From contig JAERTE010000117.1 in NCBI GenBank assembly GCA_016845145.1, positions 94,095 through 158,094 of the forward strand: a stretch of DNA of 64,000 bases. The letters run 5' to 3'. Origin of the DNA: Rhodospirillaceae bacterium (GTDB taxonomy: Bacteria; Pseudomonadota; Alphaproteobacteria; Rhodospirillales; Casp-alpha2). The translations under genes and the position numbers were made by a program. Under the pieces are notes generated by a model. That model ran no database searches. It was given only the letters and a program-made list of their open reading frames with translations, and had not been told where the DNA came from. Each line of letters starts with the position of its first letter. Positions within the stretch are counted from its first letter, which is position 1. Positions 45,825 to 55,668 of this stretch are shown in pieces.

Positions 45825-46418
45825 TCAACCACCGGCGATATAAGTGTTCCGGAACCGTACGCGGCATTCGGCCATATCCATGTTGCGCTTGAACACGCTC
45901 GGCGGCGTCGGCAACACACGAATCAGCAGAAAACGTGGACCAGGCGCTTCGGTAATGAAAGCCGCCGCTTCGGCAATCTGAGAAGGCTCAGATATGGTCA
46001 TCGTCGATTCGATACCGGAACCTTGCGCGATCATCTCAAGATTGGCGCCTCCGGCCGTGTGCCCTTTCTGACCACCGGTTTCGCCATGCATGGAATTATC
46101 TTGGCAGACCAGTGTCAAATTGTTGGGCTGCGCCGAGGCTACGGTGACCAGCGCGCCAATGCCCATCAACATCTCGCCATCGCCATTGATGACGGCCACA
46201 TTGCGGTCCGGCGCGGATAGCGCCATTCCGAGTCCCATGGGCACGGCCGCGCCCATGGTGCCGGCCATGGTGTAAAGGTTGCCACCGTCGTTTGTCAGTG
46301 CCGCGGCATCGCGCGACGCACCTGCTAAACCGCTGATAAACAACCAATCCTCTGAATTGGGAAACAAATGCGGCAACAATTCACGCCGATCGATATTGGC
46401 TGCGGGTGATTTGCTCAT
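45825..46418 (-). CDS. TPP-dependent decarboxylase-like, C-terminal (PP-domain) subunit
   Basis: 197 aa from ATG 46418. The thiamine-diphosphate motif INGDGEMLMGIGALVTVASA with an Asp-Asn 26-30 residues later (VCQDN), plus TMGAAVPMGLGMALSAPD, identify the PP half. Separate alpha and beta chains like this occur in sulfopyruvate decarboxylase (ComDE) and phosphonopyruvate-type enzymes. It starts directly after the alpha gene. Substrate undetermined. Confidence 0.8.
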   Translation of the reverse strand: MSKSPAANIDRRELLPHLFPNSEDWLFISGLAGASRDAAALTNDGGNLYTMAGTMGAAVPMGLGMALSAPDRNVAVINGDGEMLMGIGALVTVASAQPNNLTLVCQDNSMHGETGGQKGHTAGGANLEMIAQGSGIESTMTISEPSQIAEAAAFITEAPGPRFLLIRVLPTPPSVFKRNMDMAECRVRFRNTYIAGG

Positions 46419-46420
46419 GA

Positions 46421-46945
46421 TCAAAATCCCTTCGCGCCGAGAAATTTCTGGCTCAGGACAATGGCCGCGGCCTGTGCGCCGTTGCCGGATGCGTTGAGCG
46501 CCGCCGATATCGCTTTCTCAAGGTCATCGCGGTGTTCAACCTTGAACATCAAAACCCCCATGGCATCGAGCAGCGTTTCAACCGCCTCGCCCATGGGATA
46601 CTGCCAGGGGTTTTGCTCACCGTAGTCACCACGCATGGAAATCATCATCAACAATGGAAACCGCGCACCCTTGGCCAGCGACAGATAGTTCGGGCAGTTG
46701 CCCAAGCCGCTCGACTGCATGCACAGAACCGCGCGTTCGCCTACCAGATCAGCGCCCGCACAAATGGCGACGCCCTCCTCTTCAGTGGTCAACAATACGG
46801 TTCGAGTTTCGTTGTGCGTCTCGGCGAGTGCGATCAGCCGATCATTACCCGCATCCGGCACATGCGTGAATAAGTTGACGCCGGCATCTCGAAACATATC
46901 GAACATCACGCCGGACCATTCGGCGTGCGGGTGGTCGTCGGTCAT
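46421..46945 (-). CDS. TPP-dependent decarboxylase-like, N-terminal (PYR-domain) subunit
   Basis: 174 aa from ATG 46945, preceded by GGGAGGG. PYR-domain features: GVNLFTHVPDAGNDRLI near residue 22 and TTEEEGVAICAGADLVG with the cofactor-activating Glu, then MQSSGLGNCPNYLSLA. Pairs with the PP-domain chain that follows without gap. A complete enzyme of the sulfopyruvate/phosphonopyruvate decarboxylase kind is inferred. Confidence 0.8.
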   Translation of the reverse strand: MTDDHPHAEWSGVMFDMFRDAGVNLFTHVPDAGNDRLIALAETHNETRTVLLTTEEEGVAICAGADLVGERAVLCMQSSGLGNCPNYLSLAKGARFPLLMMISMRGDYGEQNPWQYPMGEAVETLLDAMGVLMFKVEHRDDLEKAISAALNASGNGAQAAAIVLSQKFLGAKGF

Positions 46946-47006
46946 TTCAGCTATCCCTCCCTGGATGCTGCTGACCATAATCGCGCCCCCGCAGCGACAC
47001 AAGGCC

Positions 47007-47510
47007 CTACCCGGCAGCAATCCGGTCCAAAGCCAGATGCACCACGACAGCGCCAAGCGCCACCACAACGGCCATGAACCCGAGCAGCAAATAACGGTGG
47101 ATATTGCCCTCGCGCGTCGACTTGGCCGCGCGGATATTGCGGAACAAGTTCGACATATGCGGATTCATACGATCAATCTTGGCCGCTTCGTTGTGCATCC
47201 AGAACTGATAAATCACCAGCGTGAAAATCACCGCCGTCGCCAGCAAGATCGTGGTCGCCATCAATTTGTTGATCATTTCCGGCCCGGCATGTGTCCATCC
47301 AGCAACAAAGATCAGGCCTAGATAGGTCAACAGCGTGGCGCCGACAGTTTTCCATTGATGATTCTTGACGAAGCGTAGCGTTTCCGTCGATTCCGCATAC
47401 AGCATACGGATTTCGGCATGGGTTTTGTCATCCAGTTCCGAAGCCTCAACGCGGATGTCTTCATCGAGAGTATCTTCGGTGGCTTTGCTATCAGTTTTAT
47501 CGCGTGCCAT
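47007..47510 (-). CDS. Three-helix membrane protein, unrecognised
   Basis: 167 aa from ATG 47510 behind AAGGAG. The first 50 residues are charged and acidic (KTDSKATEDTLDEDI), then helices at about 55-73, 80-102 and 142-164. No motif recognised. Between a Cys-rich gene and the decarboxylase pair on one strand; no functional link is evident. Confidence 0.7.
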   Translation of the reverse strand: MARDKTDSKATEDTLDEDIRVEASELDDKTHAEIRMLYAESTETLRFVKNHQWKTVGATLLTYLGLIFVAGWTHAGPEMINKLMATTILLATAVIFTLVIYQFWMHNEAAKIDRMNPHMSNLFRNIRAAKSTREGNIHRYLLLGFMAVVVALGAVVVHLALDRIAAG

Positions 47511-47538
47511 AAATTCGCTCCTTTTCGTCAAATATCGC

Positions 47539-47787
47539 TCAGGCCATGCTGGTAACGGCGCATTCAATAACGCGGTCGGCGCACCTCAAGGATTCATCGC
47601 ATAAATATCGCAAGCACTTTGGGTTTTTCAGCATTTCCCGAGTTTGCCCGACCGAATAAAACGATGCCATGGCAATCGCGAAGTTCGTCAATGTCTCATT
47701 GCACACCGGTGAGCAGCGACCGCCCAATACAACGTCGCGCCGTAGCGATTTATATGTGGTCCATATGGTTTCCGCTCGATATGTCAT
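47539..47787 (-). CDS. Small Cys-rich protein of unknown function
   Basis: 82 aa from ATG 47787 after GAGGAG. Six cysteines in three pairs (RCSPVC, KCLRYLC, RCADRVIEC) and a helical, slightly basic composition. Not recognised; a metal or redox role is possible. 28 bp before the three-helix gene. Real coding is likely but not certain. Confidence 0.55.
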   Translation of the reverse strand: MTYRAETIWTTYKSLRRDVVLGGRCSPVCNETLTNFAIAMASFYSVGQTREMLKNPKCLRYLCDESLRCADRVIECAVTSMA

Positions 47788-47947
47788 TGCCGTCTCCTCA
47801 TTCAATAACCAACAAATGTTACGATACCGAAATGATTGTGGCGACAAAAAACCACATATGCAGATGATAAGCGCAGGGAAAAAGCTTTGACCAACCTGGC
47901 GCGTCAGCTTCTCGTCAGTTATTTCTCCGGTGTCCTTTAGGCGATCC

Positions 47948-48802
47948 TCAGGCCAGCACCGGGTAGCCCATATCCTCGGCTTGCCGCTCGAATGTCAGGA
48001 TCTCGCTGTACGCATCGCGGCCTATCACCTGAAACCCGGAAATCCCCATGTTCGCCAAGGCGGGCCGAATTTTACGATCACCAATGGTATCCATCACCGC
48101 ATGGCGAAGAACCTGAAGATCGGCATCGGATCGCCCTCCCGCCGTAATCAACGGCAATCCTGCCGCCGGCAGTGTGGTGGTTAAGATGCGGACGGCGCCC
48201 GTCAATTTCGGTTTGCCACGAGACATCAGATGAAAACTCACTGCATCAATTGCCGCCACATCCGCTTTACCCGTGGCGACGGCCTGAAGCGCTCCCATAT
48301 GGGTACCGCAATAGGTCACGTCGGCGAAAAACCTTCGGCGTCCGGCCTTGTCCGGCTCCAGGTTTGAAAGCGGTCGATCCTGACAGACATAATCCGCAAC
48401 CAACCGGCGGAACGCATTGTAGCCGGAATGGGATATTGGCTTGTTGGCTGCTGCAATCCGCCCTTTCAACTGCGATAGACTGGTAATTTCTGAGTTTTTC
48501 CCGACAACAATCAACGAGCAATAATTGGCGCCATCACAATAAGGCGCATTAAACGACGGCGTCACCACCAACCTTACTTCCCCGGTCAACCCCTTCATCA
48601 ACGGATATCCACACGTCTGGCCAAGCAGCAAATTTGGCGCGTGCCATTGCGCCTCTTCGGGTGTTTTCCAGCTCAGCCTTGATGGCACGTCGGCCATGCC
48701 GGCATCACGCAGGCGCGCCGCCACACCGGCCCAGAACGTGCGAATATCCGCACGTAACCACTCGAACCCATACATCGTATAAGCTGCGATCGATATCGTC
48801 AT
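47948..48802 (-). CDS. PhnD-like phosphate/phosphonate-binding domain protein without signal peptide
   Basis: 284 aa, ATG 48802 after TGGAGG. Binding-protein fold of the PhnD/SsuA type: LLLGQTCGYPLMKGLTG, YCSLIVVGKNSEI, LKGRIAAANKPISHSGYNAFR, GKADVAAIDAVSFHLM. The protein starts at the first beta strand (MTISIAAYTMYGFEW), so no export signal exists and no alternative upstream start adds one. No ABC permease or ATPase gene is adjacent. Could be a cytoplasmic ligand sensor. Confidence 0.8.
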   Translation of the reverse strand: MTISIAAYTMYGFEWLRADIRTFWAGVAARLRDAGMADVPSRLSWKTPEEAQWHAPNLLLGQTCGYPLMKGLTGEVRLVVTPSFNAPYCDGANYCSLIVVGKNSEITSLSQLKGRIAAANKPISHSGYNAFRRLVADYVCQDRPLSNLEPDKAGRRRFFADVTYCGTHMGALQAVATGKADVAAIDAVSFHLMSRGKPKLTGAVRILTTTLPAAGLPLITAGGRSDADLQVLRHAVMDTIGDRKIRPALANMGISGFQVIGRDAYSEILTFERQAEDMGYPVLA

Positions 48803-48883
48803 AAAACCTCCAGGCGATACTATACCGGAAATCGGCCTTCACGGCGTGACTCATCGGGCCCGAGGCGCTAGAAGCAAAGCACC

Positions 48884-50464
48884 ATGCCAAATACAAAAAA
48901 TGATACCCACGCCGAACGCATCCTGATCGTCGATTTCGGCTCTCAGGTGACCCAGTTGATCGCCAGACGCGTGCGCGAATCCGGCGTTTACTGTGAGATT
49001 CACCCCTTCCAAGCGGTAACAGCTGACACGATTAAGGCTTTCGGCCCCATGGGCATCATTCTCTCAGGCGGACCGGCGTCTGTGCACGAGATTGAAACAC
49101 CGCGCGCGCCGGACGTCGTGTTTGATGGTTCGTTGGGGCTCCCCGTACTTGGCATATGCTACGGCGAGCAAACCATGGTGCAGCAAATGGGCGGTGCAGT
49201 TACGCCGTCGGACCACCAGGAGTTCGGTCGCGCCATGCTGCAGGTATCCGACACCTGCGTGTTGTTTGATGGTGTGTGGAGCACAGGTGAGACCCATCAA
49301 GTCTGGATGAGCCACGGAGACCGCGTCGACGCCCTGCCCGACGGATTCCGCCCTGTGGCAATTACCGAAAACGCGCCTTATGCCGCCATCGCCAATGACG
49401 ATAAACGCTTCTACGCCGTGCAGTTCCATCCGGAAGTCGTGCACACACCAGACGGCGCCAAGCTTTTGGCCAACTTCACCCATCGTGTCTGCGGCTGCGA
49501 AGGGTCCTGGACCATGGCAGCCTTCAAAGATGAAATGATCGAGAAGGTTCGTGCTCAGGTCGGTGACGGCAAAGTCATTTGCGGACTATCAGGCGGCGTT
49601 GATTCGTCCGTCGTCGCGGTGCTCCTGCACGAAGCCATCGGCGACCAATTGCAGTGCGTTTTCGTCGACCACGGTCTGATGCGCATGAACGAAGCCGACG
49701 AAGTGGTTGGTCTGTTCCGCGACCACTACAATATCCCGCTGATCCACAAAGACGTATCGGATATGTTCATCGGCGCGCTGGAAGGCGTCACCGACCCCGA
49801 AGTCAAACGTAAAACCATCGGTAAATTGTTCATTGATGTGTTCGAAACCGAAGCGAAAGGTATCGGTGGTGCCAAATTCCTGGCACAAGGTACGCTCTAC
49901 CCCGATGTGATCGAAAGTGTTTCGTTTACAGGCGGGCCCAGCGTTACCATCAAGTCGCACCACAACGTCGGCGGACTGCCGGAACGCATGAATATGGAAC
50001 TGGTTGAGCCGTTGCGCGAACTGTTCAAGGACGAGGTTCGCGAACTGGGGCGCGAATTGGGCCTGCCCGATACGTTTGTCGGACGGCATCCGTTTCCAGG
50101 ACCCGGCTTGGCGATCCGCATTCCAGGCGCCATCACGCGCGAGAAGCTTGATGTGCTGCGCAAGGCGGACGCCATCTATCTGGACGAGATCCGCTCGGCT
50201 GGCCTCTATGACGCGATTTGGCAGGCTTTTGCCGTGCTTTTACCGGTGCAGACCGTTGGCGTCATGGGCGATGCTCGTACGTATGACCATGTCTGCGCGC
50301 TCAGGGCGGTCAATTCCACCGACGGCATGACAGCCGATTACTATCCCTACGACCACGCCTTCCTGGGCCGCGTCGCCAACCGAATCATCAACGAAGTCCG
50401 CGGCATCAACCGAGTGGTCTATGATGTTACGTCGAAGCCGCCCGGGACGATCGAGTGGGAGTAA
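48884..50464 (+). CDS. guaA: GMP synthase (glutamine-hydrolysing)
   Basis: 526 aa, complete. Class I amidotransferase domain with nucleophile Cys in [14 protein letters not shown] and His/Glu in [12 protein letters not shown]-pyrophosphatase loop [16 protein letters not shown] near residue 232; C-terminal dimer domain ending KPPGTIEWE. It aminates XMP. The last codons are the usual integration target for guaA islands, and an integrase follows 122 bp later. Confidence 0.98.
   Translation: MPNTKNDTHAERILIVDFGSQVTQLIARRVRESGVYCEIHPFQAVTADTIKAFGPMGIILSGGPASVHEIETPRAPDVVFDGSLGLPVLGICYGEQTMVQQMGGAVTPSDHQEFGRAMLQVSDTCVLFDGVWSTGETHQVWMSHGDRVDALPDGFRPVAITENAPYAAIANDDKRFYAVQFHPEVVHTPDGAKLLANFTHRVCGCEGSWTMAAFKDEMIEKVRAQVGDGKVICGLSGGVDSSVVAVLLHEAIGDQLQCVFVDHGLMRMNEADEVVGLFRDHYNIPLIHKDVSDMFIGALEGVTDPEVKRKTIGKLFIDVFETEAKGIGGAKFLAQGTLYPDVIESVSFTGGPSVTIKSHHNVGGLPERMNMELVEPLRELFKDEVRELGRELGLPDTFVGRHPFPGPGLAIRIPGAITREKLDVLRKADAIYLDEIRSAGLYDAIWQAFAVLLPVQTVGVMGDARTYDHVCALRAVNSTDGMTADYYPYDHAFLGRVANRIINEVRGINRVVYDVTSKPPGTIEWE
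50435..50464 (+). other. Presumed island attachment site at the 3' end of guaA
   Basis: The final codons PPGTIEWE plus stop are the conserved segment where guaA islands insert and regenerate the gene end. AT-rich sequence starts immediately after the stop. I found no second copy of this segment later in the window, so the other end lies beyond 64,000. Confidence 0.5.
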
Positions 50465-50586
50465 TACATATATATTTTATTATTTATTTTCAATAGATTA
50501 GTTTTTCAAACTTGCTTCATAGTCAAAATGGAGATATAAAAACATCAATGGCTTAGTCAGTCTACATTCAAAGAAAGTTTCAAAGA

Positions 50587-51891
50587 ATGAAGACTATTGA
50601 AAAACATAAGTTGCAACCGTCAAAATCCTTCACTGAACAGCATTCAGTTCTGGATGGATCAGCCATCGTCTATCGCACCCCTCAAAGTGGCGATATGTAC
50701 CAGTTCCGAACATGGCTACCTGACGAACGAAAATACTATCGTCGCTCTCTAAAAACCCGTGATTTGGAAACTGCCAAAGCAAAAGCCATTAGTGAATATG
50801 TGGCTGTTAGGCAGCGTGTTGATAATGGATTGCCAATGTTCACGATAACATTTGGCAAGCTAGTTGATTTGTATTTAGAGCATCAGGATGAACGAGTAGA
50901 ATCTATGTTCATCACATATGGGCGACGGAAAACGATTGAGAGCCAACTCAAGCATTTGCTCCGCTATCTTGGAAGAGATCAACACACAAAAACTTTAGGC
51001 AGATATAACTTCGGTTCTTCTCTGAAGATAAGTGAAGTGGATCGCAACTCATTTGCCAAATACGCGTTTTACCGACGCGCCACTAATCCAGAAGTCCGTG
51101 ATGTCACATTACGCAACGAACAAACAACAATAAATGCGCTGTTGAAATGGGCATTTCGCAAGGGATATGTGCATTTCGAGGATATTGATTTTGAAGAAAT
51201 CAAGATTACCCAAGTTGAAAAACGAGATGCATTTTCCAGAGATGAGTATGGGCGGCTGTGGAGGTTTATGCATCACAAGTGGCTTAAGGAAGAGAACCTT
51301 GAACCAAAGCAACTGGAACAACGAAACTTCATCCGTGACTTCATTCTGATAAAGGCGAACTCTTTCCTTAGATTTGGTGAACTCAAACAGTTGAAGTGGA
51401 AAGATATCAAGATTTACAAAAACGAAAATCGGGGACCACATAACTGGGGATACTATTTCGTAGACATCAAAGTCCGAGCCGAGATATCTAAAGTCCGAAA
51501 AGACCGAGAACTGGCAGCAAGGGGTGGCGACTTTTTCAAACGCGTAAAATCGTATTCAATGCATACCAAACCAGACGACTTTATTTTCGTTGATAACGAC
51601 ACTGGAGAGATGATTACGAAAAACGCATATTACCGTGCGTGGAAGGATATTATGTCCAAGGTAGATATAGATACTGATGGCAGGAAACTGTCTTTCTATT
51701 CCCTTCGCCACTTTGGCATCACGATGAGATTGTCTGCAGGTGTATCATACGAAACTATGAAAGTATTCGCTGGAACATCGTTCAAGTTTCTTGAAGATCA
51801 CTACGATCAGAGAACCATAGAGCAACTGCGAGATGAAGCCCTAACACCAATCAAAGGTGATGAATGGGGCGTTGCCTATGTGGATTTATAA
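50587..51891 (+). CDS. Tyrosine recombinase/integrase of the guaA island
   Basis: 434 aa. SAM-like N-terminal region (about 55-200) and a catalytic domain with Arg in NSFLRFGELKQLKW (about 260), Arg-His in SLRHFGI (about 378) and nucleophile Tyr in FLEDHYDQRT (about 415). The first His of the usual H-x-x-R box is a Tyr here (YSLR). Placement right behind guaA and divergent cargo make it the element integrase. Confidence 0.92.
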   Translation: MKTIEKHKLQPSKSFTEQHSVLDGSAIVYRTPQSGDMYQFRTWLPDERKYYRRSLKTRDLETAKAKAISEYVAVRQRVDNGLPMFTITFGKLVDLYLEHQDERVESMFITYGRRKTIESQLKHLLRYLGRDQHTKTLGRYNFGSSLKISEVDRNSFAKYAFYRRATNPEVRDVTLRNEQTTINALLKWAFRKGYVHFEDIDFEEIKITQVEKRDAFSRDEYGRLWRFMHHKWLKEENLEPKQLEQRNFIRDFILIKANSFLRFGELKQLKWKDIKIYKNENRGPHNWGYYFVDIKVRAEISKVRKDRELAARGGDFFKRVKSYSMHTKPDDFIFVDNDTGEMITKNAYYRAWKDIMSKVDIDTDGRKLSFYSLRHFGITMRLSAGVSYETMKVFAGTSFKFLEDHYDQRTIEQLRDEALTPIKGDEWGVAYVDL

Positions 51892-51920
51892 GCTCCACAA
51901 CTGACTGAATGTTGTTCGTT

Positions 51921-52664
51921 CTAAAGTGTTGGATCAAGCTTCTTCAAAGCCAACAAATGCTCGTTCTTCTCCAGCCAAGACTTGTGAGCTTCATATTCTG
52001 GGATGATTGATTTCACCAATCGCCAGAACGGTGCGTCATGATTGCGATGGCGGAGATGGCTCAGTTCATGGACGACAGCGTACTCCAAGACTGTCTTGGG
52101 GGCGAATATCAGATGCCAGTTGATGTTAATCACTCGATCTTTGCCACAGCTTCCCCATAGATGCTTCTGTTCTTTGATACGAAATGACTTCGGGTTTAAG
52201 TCGTTGGGGTTTCCATGACGACGAATAATGGCCCCAACATCGTCGCGAAGTTTCTTTTTGAGCCACAATCGCAGAGCATCTTCGACCAACGCATCACGCG
52301 AGCTTTCCGATGGTGCTGTGGGGCATTCAACACGAAACCCATTCACATATTGCACATGCGCCAAAGTGTCGTCAGTGGGAACAACGCTCAGTCTCATCAT
52401 GCGTCCACGAAATGGGATCTTCGCACCACTGACGAATCGAGCCAGCTTCGGAGTTGATGATGCGATGTCATCCATCTTTCGTCGCTGATCAAATATCCAT
52501 TTTCGGCGTCTGTGAATGGCTCCGTTGATTTCGCTATCAGTTGCAGTGGGTGGAACGACGACTTCAACGACCTCTGGCGTGACAGTGATCCTTGCTCGCT
52601 CACAAGATCCATTGCGCTTCAAGATGTATGGAATGTCTGTCTTTCCAACAGTAAGAACTAGCAT
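51921..52664 (-). CDS. YgjP-like zinc metallopeptidase in the hsd operon
   Basis: 247 aa from ATG 52664, two bases after the hsdR stop. The M48-like DUF45 motif VVHELSHLRHRNHDAPFW (HExxH plus third His) is intact at about residue 200. Genes of this COG1451 family are often found at the end of type I restriction operons; their job there is unknown. Convergent with the integrase. Confidence 0.88.
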   Translation of the reverse strand: MLVLTVGKTDIPYILKRNGSCERARITVTPEVVEVVVPPTATDSEINGAIHRRRKWIFDQRRKMDDIASSTPKLARFVSGAKIPFRGRMMRLSVVPTDDTLAHVQYVNGFRVECPTAPSESSRDALVEDALRLWLKKKLRDDVGAIIRRHGNPNDLNPKSFRIKEQKHLWGSCGKDRVININWHLIFAPKTVLEYAVVHELSHLRHRNHDAPFWRLVKSIIPEYEAHKSWLEKNEHLLALKKLDPTL

Positions 52665-52668
52665 CGTG

Positions 52669-55668
52669 CTACTTGGCAAAGTTCTTAAGCGTGAACTCTT
52701 CGATTTCTTCAGCCAGAGCCTTCAGATCGCTAAAACCTTCGCTGTGGATCTTCTGGCGCACTTGCTGTCGCAATGTCTTCTTAAGTTCGGGCTTTTCCTG
52801 CCACATCGATGGTGTTGCCCCATAGATGGTCGCTATATGGATGGCAGTGTCTTCCAGAGCGCCAGTAGAAGCATTATCTGGCTTGAATGCTTCCAATATC
52901 TTGAGAATGCCATACGCAGCTTCAGACAGCCCAGATCCTTCATGTGCTGATGCCTCAGCGTCCAAATCTTTGGCTAGTTCTTCTGCTGTTTTCAGCTTGT
53001 CAGCCCAAGACAGTTGAGCATCATCCATTTTCTCCAAAAGCTCTTTCAGACGCTCAGAAAACTTCCCGAACTGATGTGGGTTCTCTGACAGCTTTTCGTA
53101 CACTGTCTTGCGAAGTTCTGTCGTCTTGCGGATGGCGGCAGTTTGGATGTCGTCTTCAGTCTTATCTTCTGTTTCGAAGTCTTCCCAGAAGTCTGGATCA
53201 GTGATTGAGCGCAACTTGACGGTGACGCTCAGCCCAGTCGCATCGAGGTGCTGTTCCAACATTTCTCTGATCTTGCGACTGTAATCCTTCTGGTCGAACG
53301 CTTCTTTCTTCTCAAAAACCTGGGTGGCGTATTGCAAGAACCCAGCGACCCACTTCAGATCGTTTGTGAAGTCCAATACTGACTGATCTGGGCTTAATGC
53401 TGCATAGATGGATATGAACTCGCGAGACACAGTGCGGAAGACGAACCACTGATCTTCAGTCTTCAAGCTCTCTACCAGCGCATCGTACTCAGCTTTTAAA
53501 TCACCAGTCCCACGCTTCACACCCTTCATCATTTTCGTGACGGCGGCATGGGCTGCGTTCAGTTGTGAGCGAAGGTCATCGAGATCCAGCATTGCGTTTT
53601 TAACATCATCAGATCTGTAAGATGACAGTGCATCGTCGAGATTTTTCGATACGCCAACATAGTCAACGATCAGACCATTTTTCTTCTTGGAATCAGCCAC
53701 ACGATTGGTTCTGGCGATGGCTTGCAGCAGCGTATGTTCACGCAGTGGCTTGTCGAGATACATCACGGATTCAATGGGCGCGTCAAAGCCAGTCAGAAGC
53801 TTATCGCACACAATCAAGAAGTCTGGATCTTCACCTTTCTTGCCGAACGCTTGCTTGATGATGGTTTCTGCATCGCGATCCAGATAATGCTCCAGCAACC
53901 CAGTCCTGATGTCAGCTATATGTGGGTCTTCCGATGGCTTGTCGTCTTCTTGGGACTCGGAATAGACACATGCTGATTTTTTGGATGCGATAGCATTGGC
54001 TTCATCCTCAGACACGCCCTGCTGTACCAGATCATCGGCGATGGCTTTATCTAAGGCCCGCTTGTAGAGAATGACAGCTTCACGATCCAAAGCGACGATC
54101 TGAGCTTTAAAGCCATCTGGCGCTGCGTATTCCTTGAAGTGCGTCCAGATATCGAAAGCGATTAGTTCAATGCGTTTGGGATGCTTGACGAGATCAGCAA
54201 TACCAACGCCACGCTGCTTCAGTTCGTTTAGTTCGTCTTCTGGAAGATCGGCGAACCATTGATCGAACAGAATATCGATTTTGGCTTCATCAATATGCCA
54301 CTCCGTCTTCCGACCAGTGTAGTAAATGGGAACAGTCGCACCATCAGCCACAGCATCATCGATGCCATATTTGTCCAGATATCCTTCGCCCTCGATACCA
54401 AAGTTACGATATGTGTCTTGGTCGCTCTTCTTGATCGGCGTTCCAGTGAACCCAAAGAACCGAGCATCTGGCATGGTGGCACGAAGATATGCTCCCAAAT
54501 CCTTTTCCTGAGTGCGATGGCATTCATCCACCATCACAATCCAGTTTTCTGAGTTCTTGATGGGCGTCTTCGAACCCTGAAACTTAAAAATCGTGGACAA
54601 TGCAGTCATTCCATCGATTCCACTGCCAATGAGCTTGTGAAGCTCAGCTACTGACCCAACTCTGGTAGGGTTTGGCAAACCACAAGCTTGGAATGTGCCA
54701 CTGATTTGGTCATCGAGATCGATGCGATCTGTCAGCACCATCAAGTTTGGATTAGCGAGTTCGTCTGAGCTTTCTGTCAGATGAGTTTTGAGCTTTAGCG
54801 CAGCAAACACCATCGTGAGTGATTTGCCAGACCCCTGTGTGTGCCAGATTAATCCCCGTCGATGTTCTCCATCAATGACGCGCTGGACGATCTTGTTGAC
54901 CGCACGAAACTGCTGATAGCGGCATATCTTTTTAATCTTTCCAGAATCGTCTTGTTCAAAGACGATGAAGTGCGCGATCAGATCCAGTAGACGACTGGGC
55001 TCCAACAAACTCCACAACCCCATGCTTAGGGCATCTGGAAAATCTTGGTCAGTTCGCGGGCATGGGTCGCTCCATGCCCCATAAAACTTCGATGGGCTAC
55101 CAGTGGCTCCATAAAGGCAGTTGGTGCCATCAGTGATGATGTTAAAGCAGTTGGAATAAAACAGTCGTGGAATATCTCTCTCATACTGCTTGATCTGCTC
55201 AAACGCCTCGCCAGTTTTGTCTTTATGGTTCAGTGGCGACTTGGCTTCGATCACAACAATGGGGATGCCATTGATGTAGACGACGACATCTGGAATGCGG
55301 GATTTCTCAGCTTTCACATAAAGCTGGTTGGTGACGACGAAGGTATTATTAGATGGGTTCTGAAAATCGATGATCTTGATAGTTTTGTGTTCAGATTGCC
55401 CAGCCACCTTGCGACTGTAGTTGCCACGCAGAACGCCCAACCAATCTTCGTTGTCACTTTTACCCAGCAGTTCCACATAAACAGCCTGGGCGTCTTCAGC
55501 AGACAGTTTATTCAAGCGTTGGATGGCGTCGATCAGATGTGGACGGAACAGCACATGGTTTTCACCTTCTCGCAATCCTTCATGTTCGGCCTTTGCAACG
55601 AAGGTGTACCCCATATCCATCAACATTTGGATGGTCGGCTTTTCCGCCAGTTGCCATTCGCTACCCAT
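52669..55668 (-). CDS. hsdR: Type I restriction enzyme, R subunit
   Basis: 999 aa. Nuclease core Asp127...Glu141-x-Lys143 (IPDVVVYINGIPIVVIEAKS), helicase Walker A IWHTQGSGKSLTMVF near residue 280, Walker B as MVDECHRTQ, GFTGTPI and the later LITGFDAPIE-like block KLLTGFDAPIESVMYL. All catalytic residues present, so it looks active. Its ATG overlaps the previous gene by 8 bp. Confidence 0.97.
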   Translation of the reverse strand: MGSEWQLAEKPTIQMLMDMGYTFVAKAEHEGLREGENHVLFRPHLIDAIQRLNKLSAEDAQAVYVELLGKSDNEDWLGVLRGNYSRKVAGQSEHKTIKIIDFQNPSNNTFVVTNQLYVKAEKSRIPDVVVYINGIPIVVIEAKSPLNHKDKTGEAFEQIKQYERDIPRLFYSNCFNIITDGTNCLYGATGSPSKFYGAWSDPCPRTDQDFPDALSMGLWSLLEPSRLLDLIAHFIVFEQDDSGKIKKICRYQQFRAVNKIVQRVIDGEHRRGLIWHTQGSGKSLTMVFAALKLKTHLTESSDELANPNLMVLTDRIDLDDQISGTFQACGLPNPTRVGSVAELHKLIGSGIDGMTALSTIFKFQGSKTPIKNSENWIVMVDECHRTQEKDLGAYLRATMPDARFFGFTGTPIKKSDQDTYRNFGIEGEGYLDKYGIDDAVADGATVPIYYTGRKTEWHIDEAKIDILFDQWFADLPEDELNELKQRGVGIADLVKHPKRIELIAFDIWTHFKEYAAPDGFKAQIVALDREAVILYKRALDKAIADDLVQQGVSEDEANAIASKKSACVYSESQEDDKPSEDPHIADIRTGLLEHYLDRDAETIIKQAFGKKGEDPDFLIVCDKLLTGFDAPIESVMYLDKPLREHTLLQAIARTNRVADSKKKNGLIVDYVGVSKNLDDALSSYRSDDVKNAMLDLDDLRSQLNAAHAAVTKMMKGVKRGTGDLKAEYDALVESLKTEDQWFVFRTVSREFISIYAALSPDQSVLDFTNDLKWVAGFLQYATQVFEKKEAFDQKDYSRKIREMLEQHLDATGLSVTVKLRSITDPDFWEDFETEDKTEDDIQTAAIRKTTELRKTVYEKLSENPHQFGKFSERLKELLEKMDDAQLSWADKLKTAEELAKDLDAEASAHEGSGLSEAAYGILKILEAFKPDNASTGALEDTAIHIATIYGATPSMWQEKPELKKTLRQQVRQKIHSEGFSDLKALAEEIEEFTLKNFAK

